Shown: positions 12,161-22,350 of the stretch, piece after piece
Numbering within the stretch: the stretch's first letter is position 1
Layout of the letters: every line of letters begins with the position of its first letter
Assembly (NCBI RefSeq): GCF_947179165.1
Contig: NC_077238.1
Span: forward strand, 82,055,757 to 82,119,756
DNA: 64,000 bases
Reading direction: 5' to 3'
Source of the DNA: Solanum dulcamara
Taxonomy: Eukaryota; Streptophyta; Magnoliopsida; Solanales; Solanaceae
Position numbers and translations under genes: made by a program
The notes under the pieces: generated by a model
Seen by the model: the letters and a program-made list of their open reading frames with translations, nothing else
Told to the model about the DNA's origin: nothing
The model's database searches: none

Positions 12161-15100
12161 ATGGCTATGGAAGGAGTTCAATCTGACTATAATTCATCTA
12201 CTGAAGGTTTACAGGAACACTCTTCTTCGCCTCGCAGATCTCAATCTCCTCCTCCTTTGTCAGGTATATATCTTTTTTCTTACTCTATTAGCTTCGGATC
12301 TACTCTTTGTTGTTTGTTTGGTGATAAATTTTGTATAATAATGGGATACAAAGATGTGACCTAGTCGTCGATGAAGTAGATGTAAGTGAGTCGAGAATAA
12401 TGAGGTCTCGTGATTGAATGCAAAAGTAGTAGGTCCATTTGTTAGGTGAAATTAGTCGAGATGCATAGGCTAATGAATCCCTTTATTTTGAAAAAATGGT
12501 GTGACTTATTCGTCGATGAAGTTGATGTGAGAAGGTTGAGAATAATGAGGTCTTAGGTTTGAATGCAAAATTAGTAGGTGATTTGTTCCCGTTTGTTAAC
12601 TCGGGTAACATGTATCAAGTGAAATTAGTCGAGATGCATGCAAACTGGACCTGACATAACAACAACAACTAGGTTGGCTAGATGAATCCCTTTAGTTGAA
12701 AAGAAAAAGGTGGGATCTAGTCGTCGATGAAGTCGATGTTAGTGGGTTGAAAATAATGAGGTCTTAGGTTTGAATGCAAAAGTAGTTGGTGAATTCTTCC
12801 CATTTGTTAACTCAGGTAACATGTATCACGTGAAATTAGTCGAGATGCATGCAAACTGAACCCGACACAACAATAACAACTAGGTTGGCTAGATGAATCC
12901 CTTTATTTTTCTCAAAAAAAGGTGTGACCTAGTCGTAAATGAAGTCGATGTAAGTGGGTTGAGAATAATGAGGTCTTAGGTTTGAATGGAAAACTAGTAG
13001 GTGATTTCTTCCCATTTGTTACCTCGGGTAACATGTATCACGTGAAATTAGTCGAGATGCTAGATGAATCTTCCTTTTTTTCTTTTTATAAGAAAATGAA
13101 ATTGGGGCAGGGGATTACAAGGTGGTGAATCAAACTGTCACCTTATATAGCCAACCATCTTAGCTATTAAGATTTCATCTAGCTAGATGAATCCCCACTT
13201 CTTCATTGAAGCTCATTTCATGATTCATCATTTGTACTATTGTAATGTGGTTTTAAGATTCTTATTTTGCACATTGTTGACTTATTTTTGGGTTGCAACT
13301 GTGTGAGCTTACGATAGGAGCAAGTTACTTTAGCTTTTCCCCAAAAAGGAACAAACTTGAAAGATGACTGTTTATGTTAAATGAGAAAGAAATTAGAAGC
13401 AATGGGTGGATGTCAGATTCAATCTAAGTTATAGAGGAAACACCTATTTGTTGTTGCAAGTGTCTGAACTTTCAAAATGAGATAGTTTATTTTTGCTATT
13501 TTGGAAAAAGAAGTGAACTTGAACTTGAAAGATGACGGTTTATGTTGCCTAAGAAAGAAATTAGAAGCAATGGGTGAGTTAGCAGATTCATAACCTGTTT
13601 GACCAAGCTTCGGGGAGGCCAAAAGTGCTTAACTTTTCCAAAACATGCTTATTTTAAAAATGTGAGGTGATTGACCAAGCTCTAGGGAGGCCAAGAGTGC
13701 TTAAGTTTTCCAAAATGTGCTTATTTTAAAAAAATTGAGGTGTTTGGCCCAGAGTTTGGGCTAAAAAAATGTAGCTTTTCCCTAAAAGCACTTTTTTGAA
13801 AAGCATTTTTGGGAAAAAATACATTTAGAAGCACTTCTAAAAGTTTGGGCCAACACTAGTTGCTGCTCAAAAGTGCTTTTTAGATTTATTGGCCAAACAC
13901 AAACTGCTTCTAAGCAAACATACTTTTTTTTGGAAAAGCTCTTTTAAAAAACAGACTTTTGAAAACAAGCTGATTTTAGAAGCTTGGCCAAACATGTTAT
14001 CAATCTAACCTAAATAAGTTAATATAGAGGAAACACTTACTTTTGGTTGCAACTGTGTGAACTTACAAGAGGAGCAAGTTTCTTTAGTTTTTAGGGGAAA
14101 AGAAACAAACTTAAAATTGAAAGGTGATTGTTTATGGAAGATTGGAAGTTACCAGTTTCAAAAAAAAGGAAGGTGCTTGTTTAGTTAAATGAGAAAGAAA
14201 TTAGAAGCAATGGTGAGGTAGAAGATTCAATCTAACCCAAATTAGTCAAGATAGAGGAAATGAAAAATCTATAAGTTAGAAATAATTCAGGATTGACCTT
14301 GAGGTTATAGACTATCCATATATAGTAGTGATACAAAAGAGTTTCAAAACTGAATTAAAAAGATGGAAAGAATCATATCAGGATGAGTTTGGTTTCTTTC
14401 TGCTTAACAACATTTTAAAAAGAATATAGGAACATTTTGTGAACAATCCAATTGAACTTGACCACCGACCTCCTTCTTGAAAGATATGACAATGTTTTAT
14501 TGGATTCTTAGCTAACTATTCTTCCTGAGGGTGTGCATACCATCCAATTAACGTAGATCATTACTTTGGAACATAGATGGAATAATGGGGATGCAGGGGC
14601 TCAGCAAAGGAGTAGACTTTAGTCCCTGAACATATGATACATTTGTCTTGAACATCCATATCCTCACTTACCATTTCTATATGTAGCAGTTAATACCAAA
14701 GTTAATACAATCATGTACAGTACCTTGAGAAAGTACAACTGGATCAGATACATATGGACTAGGTAATCAAATTCCTTCATGCAACATTGCTGCTAAAGTT
14801 GACTGAATAGGCAGAAGTGCCTGTGCTGATGTTTGTCCATATATTTGTTTCTAGACAAGATGCTTCATAGAAGGGGTAACATCCTTCAATTCAATTTCCA
14901 GAGGTTGCTATTTGTTAATAGCTTGTACAAGATGTTGTGGAGGTGTTAAGTAAGTGAAACTTAAGGTCCTCATTGCTGAGGTCTTCATTTAGTTACGGGG
15001 TATGTAGGATTAGGATGATCAAGGATGAGGATCAGATTTCTCAACCTCGTCTCTTTTATTTTGAGGATATTCAGCTTCACCATGTCCCTGATGAAAGCAC

Positions 15101-18100
15101 ACTGAATAGTATGATTGAAAGGGCGGAATTTCCGACCATTAGATCCAAATAATCAACAAGCTCTCCACCCTCTGGTGCGTGAAAAAAGAAGATCATTTAG
15201 AAATTCAGGGAGTTAAATAAGAAAAGGGAACTGAGACGTGTATTCTCGATTTTCTGTTTGTGAGGTGGACCCTTCAGAATGAGCTTGTATGTTTGCTATT
15301 TATGGTCTGAAGTCTGTACTTGCGCATCCAGATGCTGTGTGGTGGTTTTTTGACTTCTGTGCTGTATGCTTGTTTGCTGTCTTGAGTCAAAAACAATTTT
15401 GGTTAGGCTAGTTATGGTAATTAACTTGACAAACATTTCTTGGAATAATTGAATTTTTTAGTTTCTATTGGAAGGAAGCCTTAACTTCTATAAACTAGTC
15501 ATGATAGGTTTATGGAGGGGCATAACCTCTCCTATGTCTTGAGATAAAGAATCATTTTCAATTTTTTTCATTCACATTCAGTCAAAAGAACTGCAATCTT
15601 TGTCACATACTGTATCTCACTGAGCGTCATTGTATTTTGATTCTTATATGACGCCTTTGCGTTCACACATGTGGCCATCCTTAATTCCCAAAGACTAATA
15701 TTGACCCTCAAACACATCACCTTACGGATTGGATGGGAAGTTTTGCTTTTGTAAATACTAAATTAAAAAGGTGCTTAATCTCGAAAGTGTGTAGCAGAGC
15801 TGCATTTTTCAACTTATCAACTACATTCCTGTGAAAAAACAACTATCTTTTGATGTGACAATGCACCTTCACGAAACATTTCTTACTCCTCCTCCCCCTC
15901 TTGATATGTCGGACATAGTATTTTTTTGCAAAAGGACGTGACAAGGAAGTCCAAGTATGTACAAAAGCTACAAGTGGATCAAACTTTTAGCTTCAATGAT
16001 ATCATTGCTGATAGTAATTTTCTAGTCCTCCTAGTCACTCTCTTTTATGCCAAAATTTTTACACCATTTCACCTATCTTATACGTTTTGTACTTAACATG
16101 GGAATATGTCTTTATTGCTGCTTTAGGGGGAGGGGGGTTGAGAATACGTTTTAACTCTTTTTCCATTACTAGGGGTTATGCCTATAAAGATGCTTGGTAT
16201 CATTATACTGGCACTGTGTAGAGGGTTTCAATTTACATTTTATGATTCCGGGATCAAATTTTTTCATCTTGTTTTCAGTAATTTGACCAAAATATTTAAT
16301 TGATTATGCCACAGTATCTCATTCCCTTCTTACTCTTCACTGTGCTGATGTTTACCTTTGTGTTTGTTATATTTCCAGACCATGAGGAAAACAAAATATC
16401 TATTAAGTTCCTTCTATCAAATGCTGAGGCTGGTTCAATAATTGGAAAGGGCGGCTCGACAATCAGTGACTTTCAGTCTCGTTCTGGGGCGAGAATTCAG
16501 TTGTCACGCAACAATGAATTTTTCCCTGGTACCATGGATAGGATTGTAATGGTATCTGGGCCAATTGATGATGTACTCAAGGCAGTTGATCTTATTCTTA
16601 ATAAACTACTAGATGAGGTAATATGATGTCTTAAATCCCATTCTGTGTACTGTTTTTGACAGATGGCTTGAAAATATTTATCTTCTTCCAACTCAGAGTT
16701 ATGTTGAAGATGGTGGTGATGTTGGCCCGCGATCAAAAGTTAGACTAGTTGTGCCCAACAGCTCTTGTGGTGGAATTATCGGGAAGGGAGGATCTGTGAT
16801 AAAGTATGAATCTTTCCTCATTTTTATGTCCTATAAGTTTTTAGCTTGCTCCCCCGCCCCCAAATACGCTGCTCCTGAAAACACATGCAGGTTTCATAGT
16901 CTCATTACTCATTTAAGATAACTAGCTCTTCTTCTGTTCTTCCAAGCAAAGATTTCCTGATTCTAAGATGCTTGGTTTTGGTACTGATAATGTTAACTAG
17001 TTTCTGTAACATGACCAATCTGAATTTGCTGTTTTATAAGCATGCAATGGCACAGCCTTGTGCTGGAATGAGTTAGCTGACTTCGCCTTGACAAAAAAAA
17101 TGTTCCATTTTCATTTTTATGTTTCTAACTGGAAGTTTGATCAACCGTGTGAGCCTTGCATCCTAGTTTATTACTGCTTTAAATCAAATAGTACATGCCA
17201 TTAGAAGCTTTGGTTCAATTCTTCTTGTTGATCTGACTGGGTTCCTTGTCCCATTTGAATATTCGAACTCATTCGCTTTTAAACTTTGTCTTCATGGTTG
17301 AACTCCCTGGGTTAATGTGTTGGTACCCCTTCCCACACCAGGATGTTGTCAATGTGCAACATGTGAGTCTGGTGGGAATAAATGCTTAAAGTTGTTCGTT
17401 ATTTTATTTAGTGCTTGTGACTTTATTGTTCGGGGAGGTTCTTAACACAGATATTCATAACCTAGGTCATCAAGCAAGAAAAGTTAGGATAATAACCATA
17501 CAGTTAATCTGCAAATTAAGGGAATGCAGTGTTATCAAAGGTGAAGAGCAACAAGAAGCGCTGAAATTTGTTGGAGCTTTAAGCGCAAACACAAATAACG
17601 CATGGGTTTTATGGACAGGAGAAGGGAAAGATAAAAATCTATATGTAGTTCAAGAATGATAACTATAAACCGTAATATGTACAGAAAAATTGAAAAAAAA
17701 TTAGAATTTGGTAAAAAAAAAGAGTGAAATATATATTGTCTAGTGTCAGTCTATCCAAGAAAAAACATAGTAATGATTTTCTTGCCTTAGCGCTTTTGTC
17801 CTGCAATGAAGCAATACTTGAGCGACGCGAAATGCACATCGTATTTTGCTCTAGCTTTAGGGCTTAAGTGCATCTCAAGCGCCTCTTTGACAACACTGAC
17901 TATTTTATTTAATGGAGTTGTAAGTTGTAACTATTGTGTGAAAGTCCATTTTGAACTTCATCTGCAACCAAAATTATACAAAGGAAACACATTTTACTAA
18001 ATTTCCAAATACAATTTAAGATACAAAACAAAAATGGTCGACAAAATCATCAAATTAACATAGATGGTTTTCTTTTACAGGTCATTTATTGAAGACTCTC

Positions 18101-19685
18101 GGGCTGGCATAAAAATATTACCTCAAGATGAAAACTTTCCAGGACTGCATGATAGGTTAGTAATAGTGATTGGAACTCTAGGGGAGCAGATGCGGGCTAT
18201 TGAATTGATTCTATATAAGTTGGCCGAAGACACTCATTATGTACAGAACATGAATGCTCCATTTCCTTATGCAGGTATTATTCCAATTTAATTCATTTGT
18301 AATATTTTCATTTAAGTGATAGATCAGGAGGAATATGATGTGCTCCTCTGTCTTGATCATTATCTGTGCTTGTGAAATTCTTTTGGTATCGTTTCATACA
18401 GTACCTGAGGTAAATGAACGGATGAGTGGAGGGAAGACATTACTTGTTTCTTGTCTGTCATACTTTTCTACAACATTTATGACCATATCCTTAGTAATGT
18501 TTTCCAAGCTATTAGGTGTTCTATTTAGAAGATCATCATAGTAGTTGATTCTGCATCTTAAAGTTGTTTTATAATGTCATATTCTGATTCCTAGTTCTAC
18601 TTCTACTGCCGCCTATTTTCTTAGCAGCTTATCTTGGAATGAACTACGGACCACCAAATGGAGTTGGAGGGAGATATCCAAATAACAGATATCAGAACAA
18701 GATGGAGCCTAATTCTGTGAGGACATCATTTTTATTGCCCCTAATGCTTTTGATTGGGTTTCAACCCACTTTTGCCTGAATTCAACTTAATTCTTTTTAT
18801 TGGCTTTGAAGCTGATAACGGGAATGCTTTTATCATGTTCCTAAATAAGATTCTGCCATTTTCTTCCCTTTTTTTGAAAAAGAGTGCCATTTTCTTATGA
18901 ACTGTCAGATTTTGTTATCAGTTTTTTGACCTGTGCCTACTTCGGTGGTTTTGCAGGAAGATAGGAACAATTCTGTCACTATTGGTGTTGCTGATGAGCG
19001 TATTGGTTTGGTGCTTGGCCGGAATGGAAGGAGTGTAATGGAGATAAGTCAGGTGAGTAAGGAAGTTGCAATCTTTTCCTTGTTTCTATATGTTGTAAGA
19101 GGTCGTTTGGATTAGAAACTAGTTATTCAGGGATTGCAATACATGGATTAGTCGTGCAAAGATCATTTTTCATCGGACATTTGGTTCTTTATACTGAAAA
19201 GGGGATATATAGGATTAGCTATTCAAGATTCAAAATACAAGTCAAACACGGGATGAAGAATACCAAACTTTATACCATGATTATCTTATACCTCAAACCA
19301 AACGAGTCCTAATTAAATATCTGCTGTCTGTTGCAGGTAAGTGGAGCTAGAATAAAGATATCAGATAGGGGCGATTTCATGTCTGGCACTTCTGACAGGT
19401 AAGATTTCCTGGATTTAGGCATGAGGATATATGAAGTATATCGTTACATTGCTCAGACTCTTCAAAATATTGCCGGATGTGTGTTTAATCCTCCAAAAGT
19501 AGTCATTTTTGGAGGATCTTACACAGGGTGGGCCAGCAATTTGAAAAGTCCGAGCAACATAGGACTATATATATAAAGACTTTCTGGACTTTTACAGGAA
19601 GGTGACCATTACTGGATCTCAAAGAGCTATCAGCATAGCCGAGTCCATGATATCTAAGAAAGTAGCAACAGTTACTGAGAGGTGA
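12161..19685 (+). CDS. BTR1: Three-KH-domain RNA-binding protein, BTR1/Nova-like
   Basis: Eight exons: 12161-12263, 16379-16617, 16697-16803, 18081-18274, 18628-18716, 18957-19052, 19337-19398, 19598-19685. They sum to 978 bases, 325 residues. KH domains: KH1 about 41-113 with GKGG at 57-60, KH2 about 129-203 with GKGG at 143-146, KH3 about 251-322 with GRNG at 265-268. The intact GxxG loops indicate RNA binding. Layout and sequence ([43 protein letters not shown]) match Arabidopsis BTR1, a cytoplasmic host protein known to bind tomato mosaic virus RNA. The N-terminal 35 residues are a Ser/Pro-rich linker. Intron 1 is 4.1 kb and full of repeats. Exon 5 has a tandem TAGCAG acceptor, so an extra alanine isoform (326 residues) is possible. 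Confidence 0.92.
12355..13075 (+). repeat. Array of four SINE-derived units in intron 1 of the KH gene
   Basis: Units begin near 12355, 12501, 12709 and 12923 with variants of GTGACCTAGTCGTCGATGAAG. Each continues to GAGGTCTTAGGTTTGAATG, then to GTAACATGTATCACGTGAAA and TTAGTCGAGATGC. The first words resemble a pol III A box and GGTTTGAATG a B box, as in TS/SolS SINEs. Two units end in 'caacaacaactaggttggct'. Unit lengths are 146 to 213 bases, so this is a tandemly amplified SINE rather than four random insertions. Confidence 0.7.
13284..14270 (+). repeat. About three tandem ~165-180 bp units, the second split by a MITE
   Basis: Units start with variants of GGTTGCAACTGTGTGA near 13290, 13448 and 14043. 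They share GAACTTGAAAGATGACGG-like words, AGAAAGAAATTAGAAGCAAT and a GATTCAATCTAA end. The second unit is interrupted at 13590/14000 by the inverted-repeat element. Confidence 0.75.
13591..13999. mobile_element. 409-bp MITE with ~21-bp terminal inverted repeats and TCA target duplication
   Basis: The left end reads TAACCTGTTTGACCAAGCTT and the reverse complement of the right end reads TAACATGTTTGGCCAAGCTT, two mismatches. Flanks are gattTCA and TCAatct. The neighbouring tandem units show the uninterrupted site gattcaatct, so a 3-bp duplication (TCA) is supported by a real empty site. The left arm contains an internal ~71-bp duplication (about 13600-13740). No coding capacity; the autonomous partner is unknown. 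Confidence 0.8.
17527..17898. mobile_element. hAT-like MITE, copy A, in intron 3 of the KH gene
   Basis: Ends CAGTGTTATCAAAGG and CTTTGACAACACTG are imperfect inverted repeats starting with CAGTG, as in hAT elements. The interior is non-coding. Related copies lie at 58057-58438 and 61723-62114. An obvious 8-bp target duplication was not found, probably because of age. Confidence 0.65.
18625..18627 (+). promoter_or_regulatory. Tandem NAGNAG 3' splice site of exon 5 (KH gene)
   Basis: The acceptor reads TTAGCAG|CTTATC. Splicing after TAG (exon from 18625) or after CAG (from 18628) both keep the frame. The products differ by a single alanine in the linker between KH2 and KH3. Confidence 0.6.
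19098..19313. mobile_element. Decayed MITE in intron 6 of the KH gene
   Basis: The left end GGTCGTTTGGATTAGAAAC and the right end AAACCAAACGAGTCCT pair as imperfect inverted repeats around 216 bases of non-coding DNA. Class and exact ends are uncertain. Confidence 0.45.
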
Positions 19686-20368
19686 TCTGATGGATTTCGA
19701 TTTCTTAATATTTCGTTTATGTTATTCGTAATGTATTAGCTGAAATTTCATATGCATATATTGATTTTGGAACTATTTTGACATTTCTATAGTTGATGAG
19801 TTTGTGATTTGCTGATCCCCATATTGGCCAGAAGAGGAGAAGTTTCAACTAAAAGAGAAAAAACAGTGCATGAATTTTGTTTGAGTCTTTGATCATTTGA
19901 AGCAGAAATTTGAGGTAATAGAACTATTGTAATTGATTCAATTGACTGAATATATGGTCATTTTATACAGTTGTAATTTTTAAGTAGGTAAACATTAAAT
20001 TGAGAATTGTGATTTTTATTGGATAATGACATTTATTTTGTTCCTTTATCATGTCTTGTAGAAAATGGTCATTTTCATCAATATCAGCATCTGTTTCAGT
20101 AACAACATATGAATCAAAGTTTAGTCTCTGACTGATTAGGCAACGATTCTGAGTGTACGTTAGTTAGTCGGAGTAAATAATATGAAATTAAAAGTTAAAG
20201 AGAGTTGTAAGGAAAATTATGGTATAAAACATGCAAATATAAAACGTACAATGAAAAATTCATTACATAAATAAGTTTAAGTGAAAACCATGCATTTTAT
20301 TTCACAAACTTCCTAATTTCATATGCAAATTATGTGTAAATTAATTAACTTTTTTCATCTAATATACT
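19686..20368. other. Intergenic region between convergent KH and glycine-rich genes
   Basis: Contains the two 3' UTRs presumably; no other gene or clear repeat seen. Confidence 0.6.
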
Positions 20369-20956
20369 TCAAGGTTCATCCCCTCCATAGCCTCCATTTC
20401 CTCCTCCATACCCTGATCCATAGCCGGAGCCACTACCATAACCCGAACCATTGCCGCCACCTTCACCACCTCCTCCTCCACCACCGCCACCACCACCACC
20501 ACCACTTCCATAACCAGAACCACTTCCACTTCCATAACCTGAGCCATTTCCTGAGCCGCCACCACCACCACCACCTTGGCCACCACCGCCACCACCACCC
20601 CTACCTATTCCTCCACCTGATCCATACCCTGACCCTGATCCTGAGCCATATCCAGAGCCACTACCCCTTCCTGAGTTTCCACCACCACTGCCACCACCGC
20701 CGCCACCACCACCACCACCACCGCCACCGCCTCCGCCATTCTCAAACACATCATTAGTCTCACCATACCCATAGCCTTTCCCAGAGCCATACCCTGATCC
20801 ATAACCTGACCCCACCCCCAATGCTGACCCTCCACCACCACCTCCACCTCCCCCTCCGCCACCTCCTCCTCTACCATAAAATCTTGCACCAAAAGCAAGA
20901 TCTACAAAGAGCAATATCAATAATATTGCAACTCCAATAAGTTTGGAATGCACCAT
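20369..20956 (-). CDS. Secreted glycine-rich protein
   Basis: Single exon, 195 residues. Residues 1-23 (MVHSKLIGVAILLILLFVDL then AFG) form a signal peptide. The mature part is almost entirely poly-Gly runs separated by YGSG and GSG units, with an acidic NDVFENG interruption and the end GYGGDEP. Such proteins act as structural or stress-related components of the cell wall or apoplast, but no enzymatic role is seen. The frame is open 87 bases further upstream to an ATG at 21043; I chose 20956 because the hydrophobic segment then starts at the N-terminus as a signal peptide. The only canonical TATA box (21121-21130) would allow either. The strand is settled by the signal peptide and the TATA box. 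Confidence 0.8.
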   Translation of the reverse strand: MVHSKLIGVAILLILLFVDLAFGARFYGRGGGGGGGGGGGGGGSALGVGSGYGSGYGSGKGYGYGETNDVFENGGGGGGGGGGGGGGGGSGGGNSGRGSGSGYGSGSGSGYGSGGGIGRGGGGGGGQGGGGGGGSGNGSGYGSGSGSGYGSGGGGGGGGGGGGGEGGGNGSGYGSGSGYGSGYGGGNGGYGGDEP

Positions 20957-21120
20957 TATATTAACTCCAAACTTCCAAAATGCAAGACTTATATTATATA
21001 TATCAAGTACAATAATACTAAATAAGTACTTGTGTTTATGCAATATTTATAAGGAAAGTGTGACTTGCCAAGAAAATAAATACTTATGATTGTGAATGAC
21101 AAAGTTTAAGGTTATTCTTG

Positions 21121-21130
21121 CTATTTATAG
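21121..21130 (-). promoter_or_regulatory. TATA box of the glycine-rich protein gene
   Basis: CTATAAATAG on the minus strand, the classic plant TATA consensus, 165 bases upstream of the chosen ATG. A weaker TATAAATA-like site lies near 21045. Confidence 0.6.
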
Positions 21131-21369
21131 GCACTCAAAATCCAACTTTTATAAGTTGCATGGTATTCTACTAGCCTCTTAAAGAGTAATATTTTATTGG
21201 AAGAGGAAACTATGAATATGTTGATTGGAGTTAGTGGTGTTGGTAGTGTATGTGTGGCTGTATTTTTTTATAATATAAGTATATTAAAACTTATCATGAT
21301 GGGGTTCAAAGTGGTGGCCCTTCATCTAGCTTCATGGAAAATTATATCAAGAATTTAACACACAAAAGA

Positions 21370-22350
21370 GAAGTAGTTGCAAGTATCTTGGGTCTATCAT
21401 GCAAGGCAGTGGGGAGATTGACGATGATGTCACACATCGTATTGGGGTAGGGTGGATGAAATGGAGGCTCGCTTCCGGAGTGCTATGTGACAAGAATGTG
21501 CCACCAAAACTTAAGGGCAAGTTCTACAAAGTGGTGGTTAGACCGGCTATGCTGTATGGGGAGGAGTGTTGGCCAGTTAAGACTTCTCACATTCAAAAGA
21601 TGAAAGTTGCTGAGATGAGAATGCTGAGATGGATGTGTGGGCACACCAGGAGCGACAGGATTAGAAATGAGGCTATTCGGGACAAGGTAGGAGTGGCCTC
21701 GGTGGAAGACAAGATGCGGGAAATACGATTGAGATGGTATGGACATGTGAAGAGGAGAGACACAGATGCCCCAGTGCGGAGGTGTGAGAGGCTGGCCATG
21801 GATGGTTACAGAAGAGGTAGGGGTAGGCCGAAGAAGTATTGGGGAGAAGTGATTAGACAGGACATGACGCAGTTACAGCTTACGGAGGACATGACCTTAG
21901 ATAGGAGGGTGTGGAGGACCCACATTAGGGTAGAAGGCTAGTCCATAGTCTCGTTATTCTTCTCTATTCATAGGTGTAGTAGTGCATTACGATCTCTTGC
22001 GCTTTGACTTCTGATTTCTGTTATTTCTGTTATTATTTATTACTTTCTATGCTTTGATTACTCAATTTTACCTGTGACGCTTTCATTATTTATTTAATCG
22101 TTATTTGTTATTAGTCTTTATTTATTTGTATTTATTTGTCATCTATTTGTTATTTGTTTGTTGTTTTTCTCATAAAGCTTTTAATTTTCTATTCTTATCT
22201 AACATTTTTTATGCATCTATGCTTTTACTGAGCCGAGGGTCTCCAGGAAACAGCCGTCCTACCTTGGTAGGAGTAAGGTCTGCGTACATTCTACCCTCCC
22301 CAGACCCCATGTTGTGGGATTTCACTGGGTTGTTGTTGTTGTTGTTGTAT
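21370..22350 (+). mobile_element. 5'-truncated RTE-type LINE, copy 1
   Basis: The segment encodes the C-terminal tail of a LINE reverse transcriptase (open from 21399 to 21941, 180 residues): [60 protein letters not shown] and [17 protein letters not shown]. The catalytic RT domain is missing because of 5' truncation within the ...SFKYFGS region. A 3' UTR follows, and the element ends with the GAGCCGAGGGTCT tail and (TTG)6. The tail frame is intact. It is dead as an autonomous element. No target duplication was evident. Confidence 0.85.
22230..22349 (+). repeat. RTE 3' tail with TTG repeats (shared by many short elements)
   Basis: GAGCCGAGGGTCT, CCTACCTTGGTAGGAGTAAG, TCTGCGTACATTCTACCCTC and GGGTTGTTGTTGTTG in order. 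The same tail, variably decayed and in both orientations, recurs at about 24195-24345, 29105-29215, 29226-29335, 36478-36590, 45846-45975, 48396-48470, 60057-60177 and 60864-60975. Confidence 0.8.

Noticed and set aside
5322..13075. Tandem repeats considered as CRISPR-like or regulatory arrays
   Set aside because: Units are degenerate, lack regular unique spacers, and are explained by SINE or exon-edge duplication.
17411..17659. 82-codon open frame inside the KH gene intron
   Set aside because: Most of it lies in the hAT-like MITE; the same words recur in non-coding copies B and C.
20323..20757. Long open frame rich in histidine on the plus strand opposite the glycine-rich gene
   Set aside because: It is the antisense of Gly codons (GGN read as NCC and CAC). 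The minus strand has a signal peptide and a TATA box, so this is a shadow.
20605..20898. Val/Met-rich frame on the minus strand within the glycine-rich gene
   Set aside because: Frame-shifted reading of the same GGN repeats; no independent start or signal.
21483..21799. Minus-strand frames opposite the LINE
   Set aside because: Antisense of the reverse transcriptase tail; similar frames appear opposite copy 2 for the same reason.
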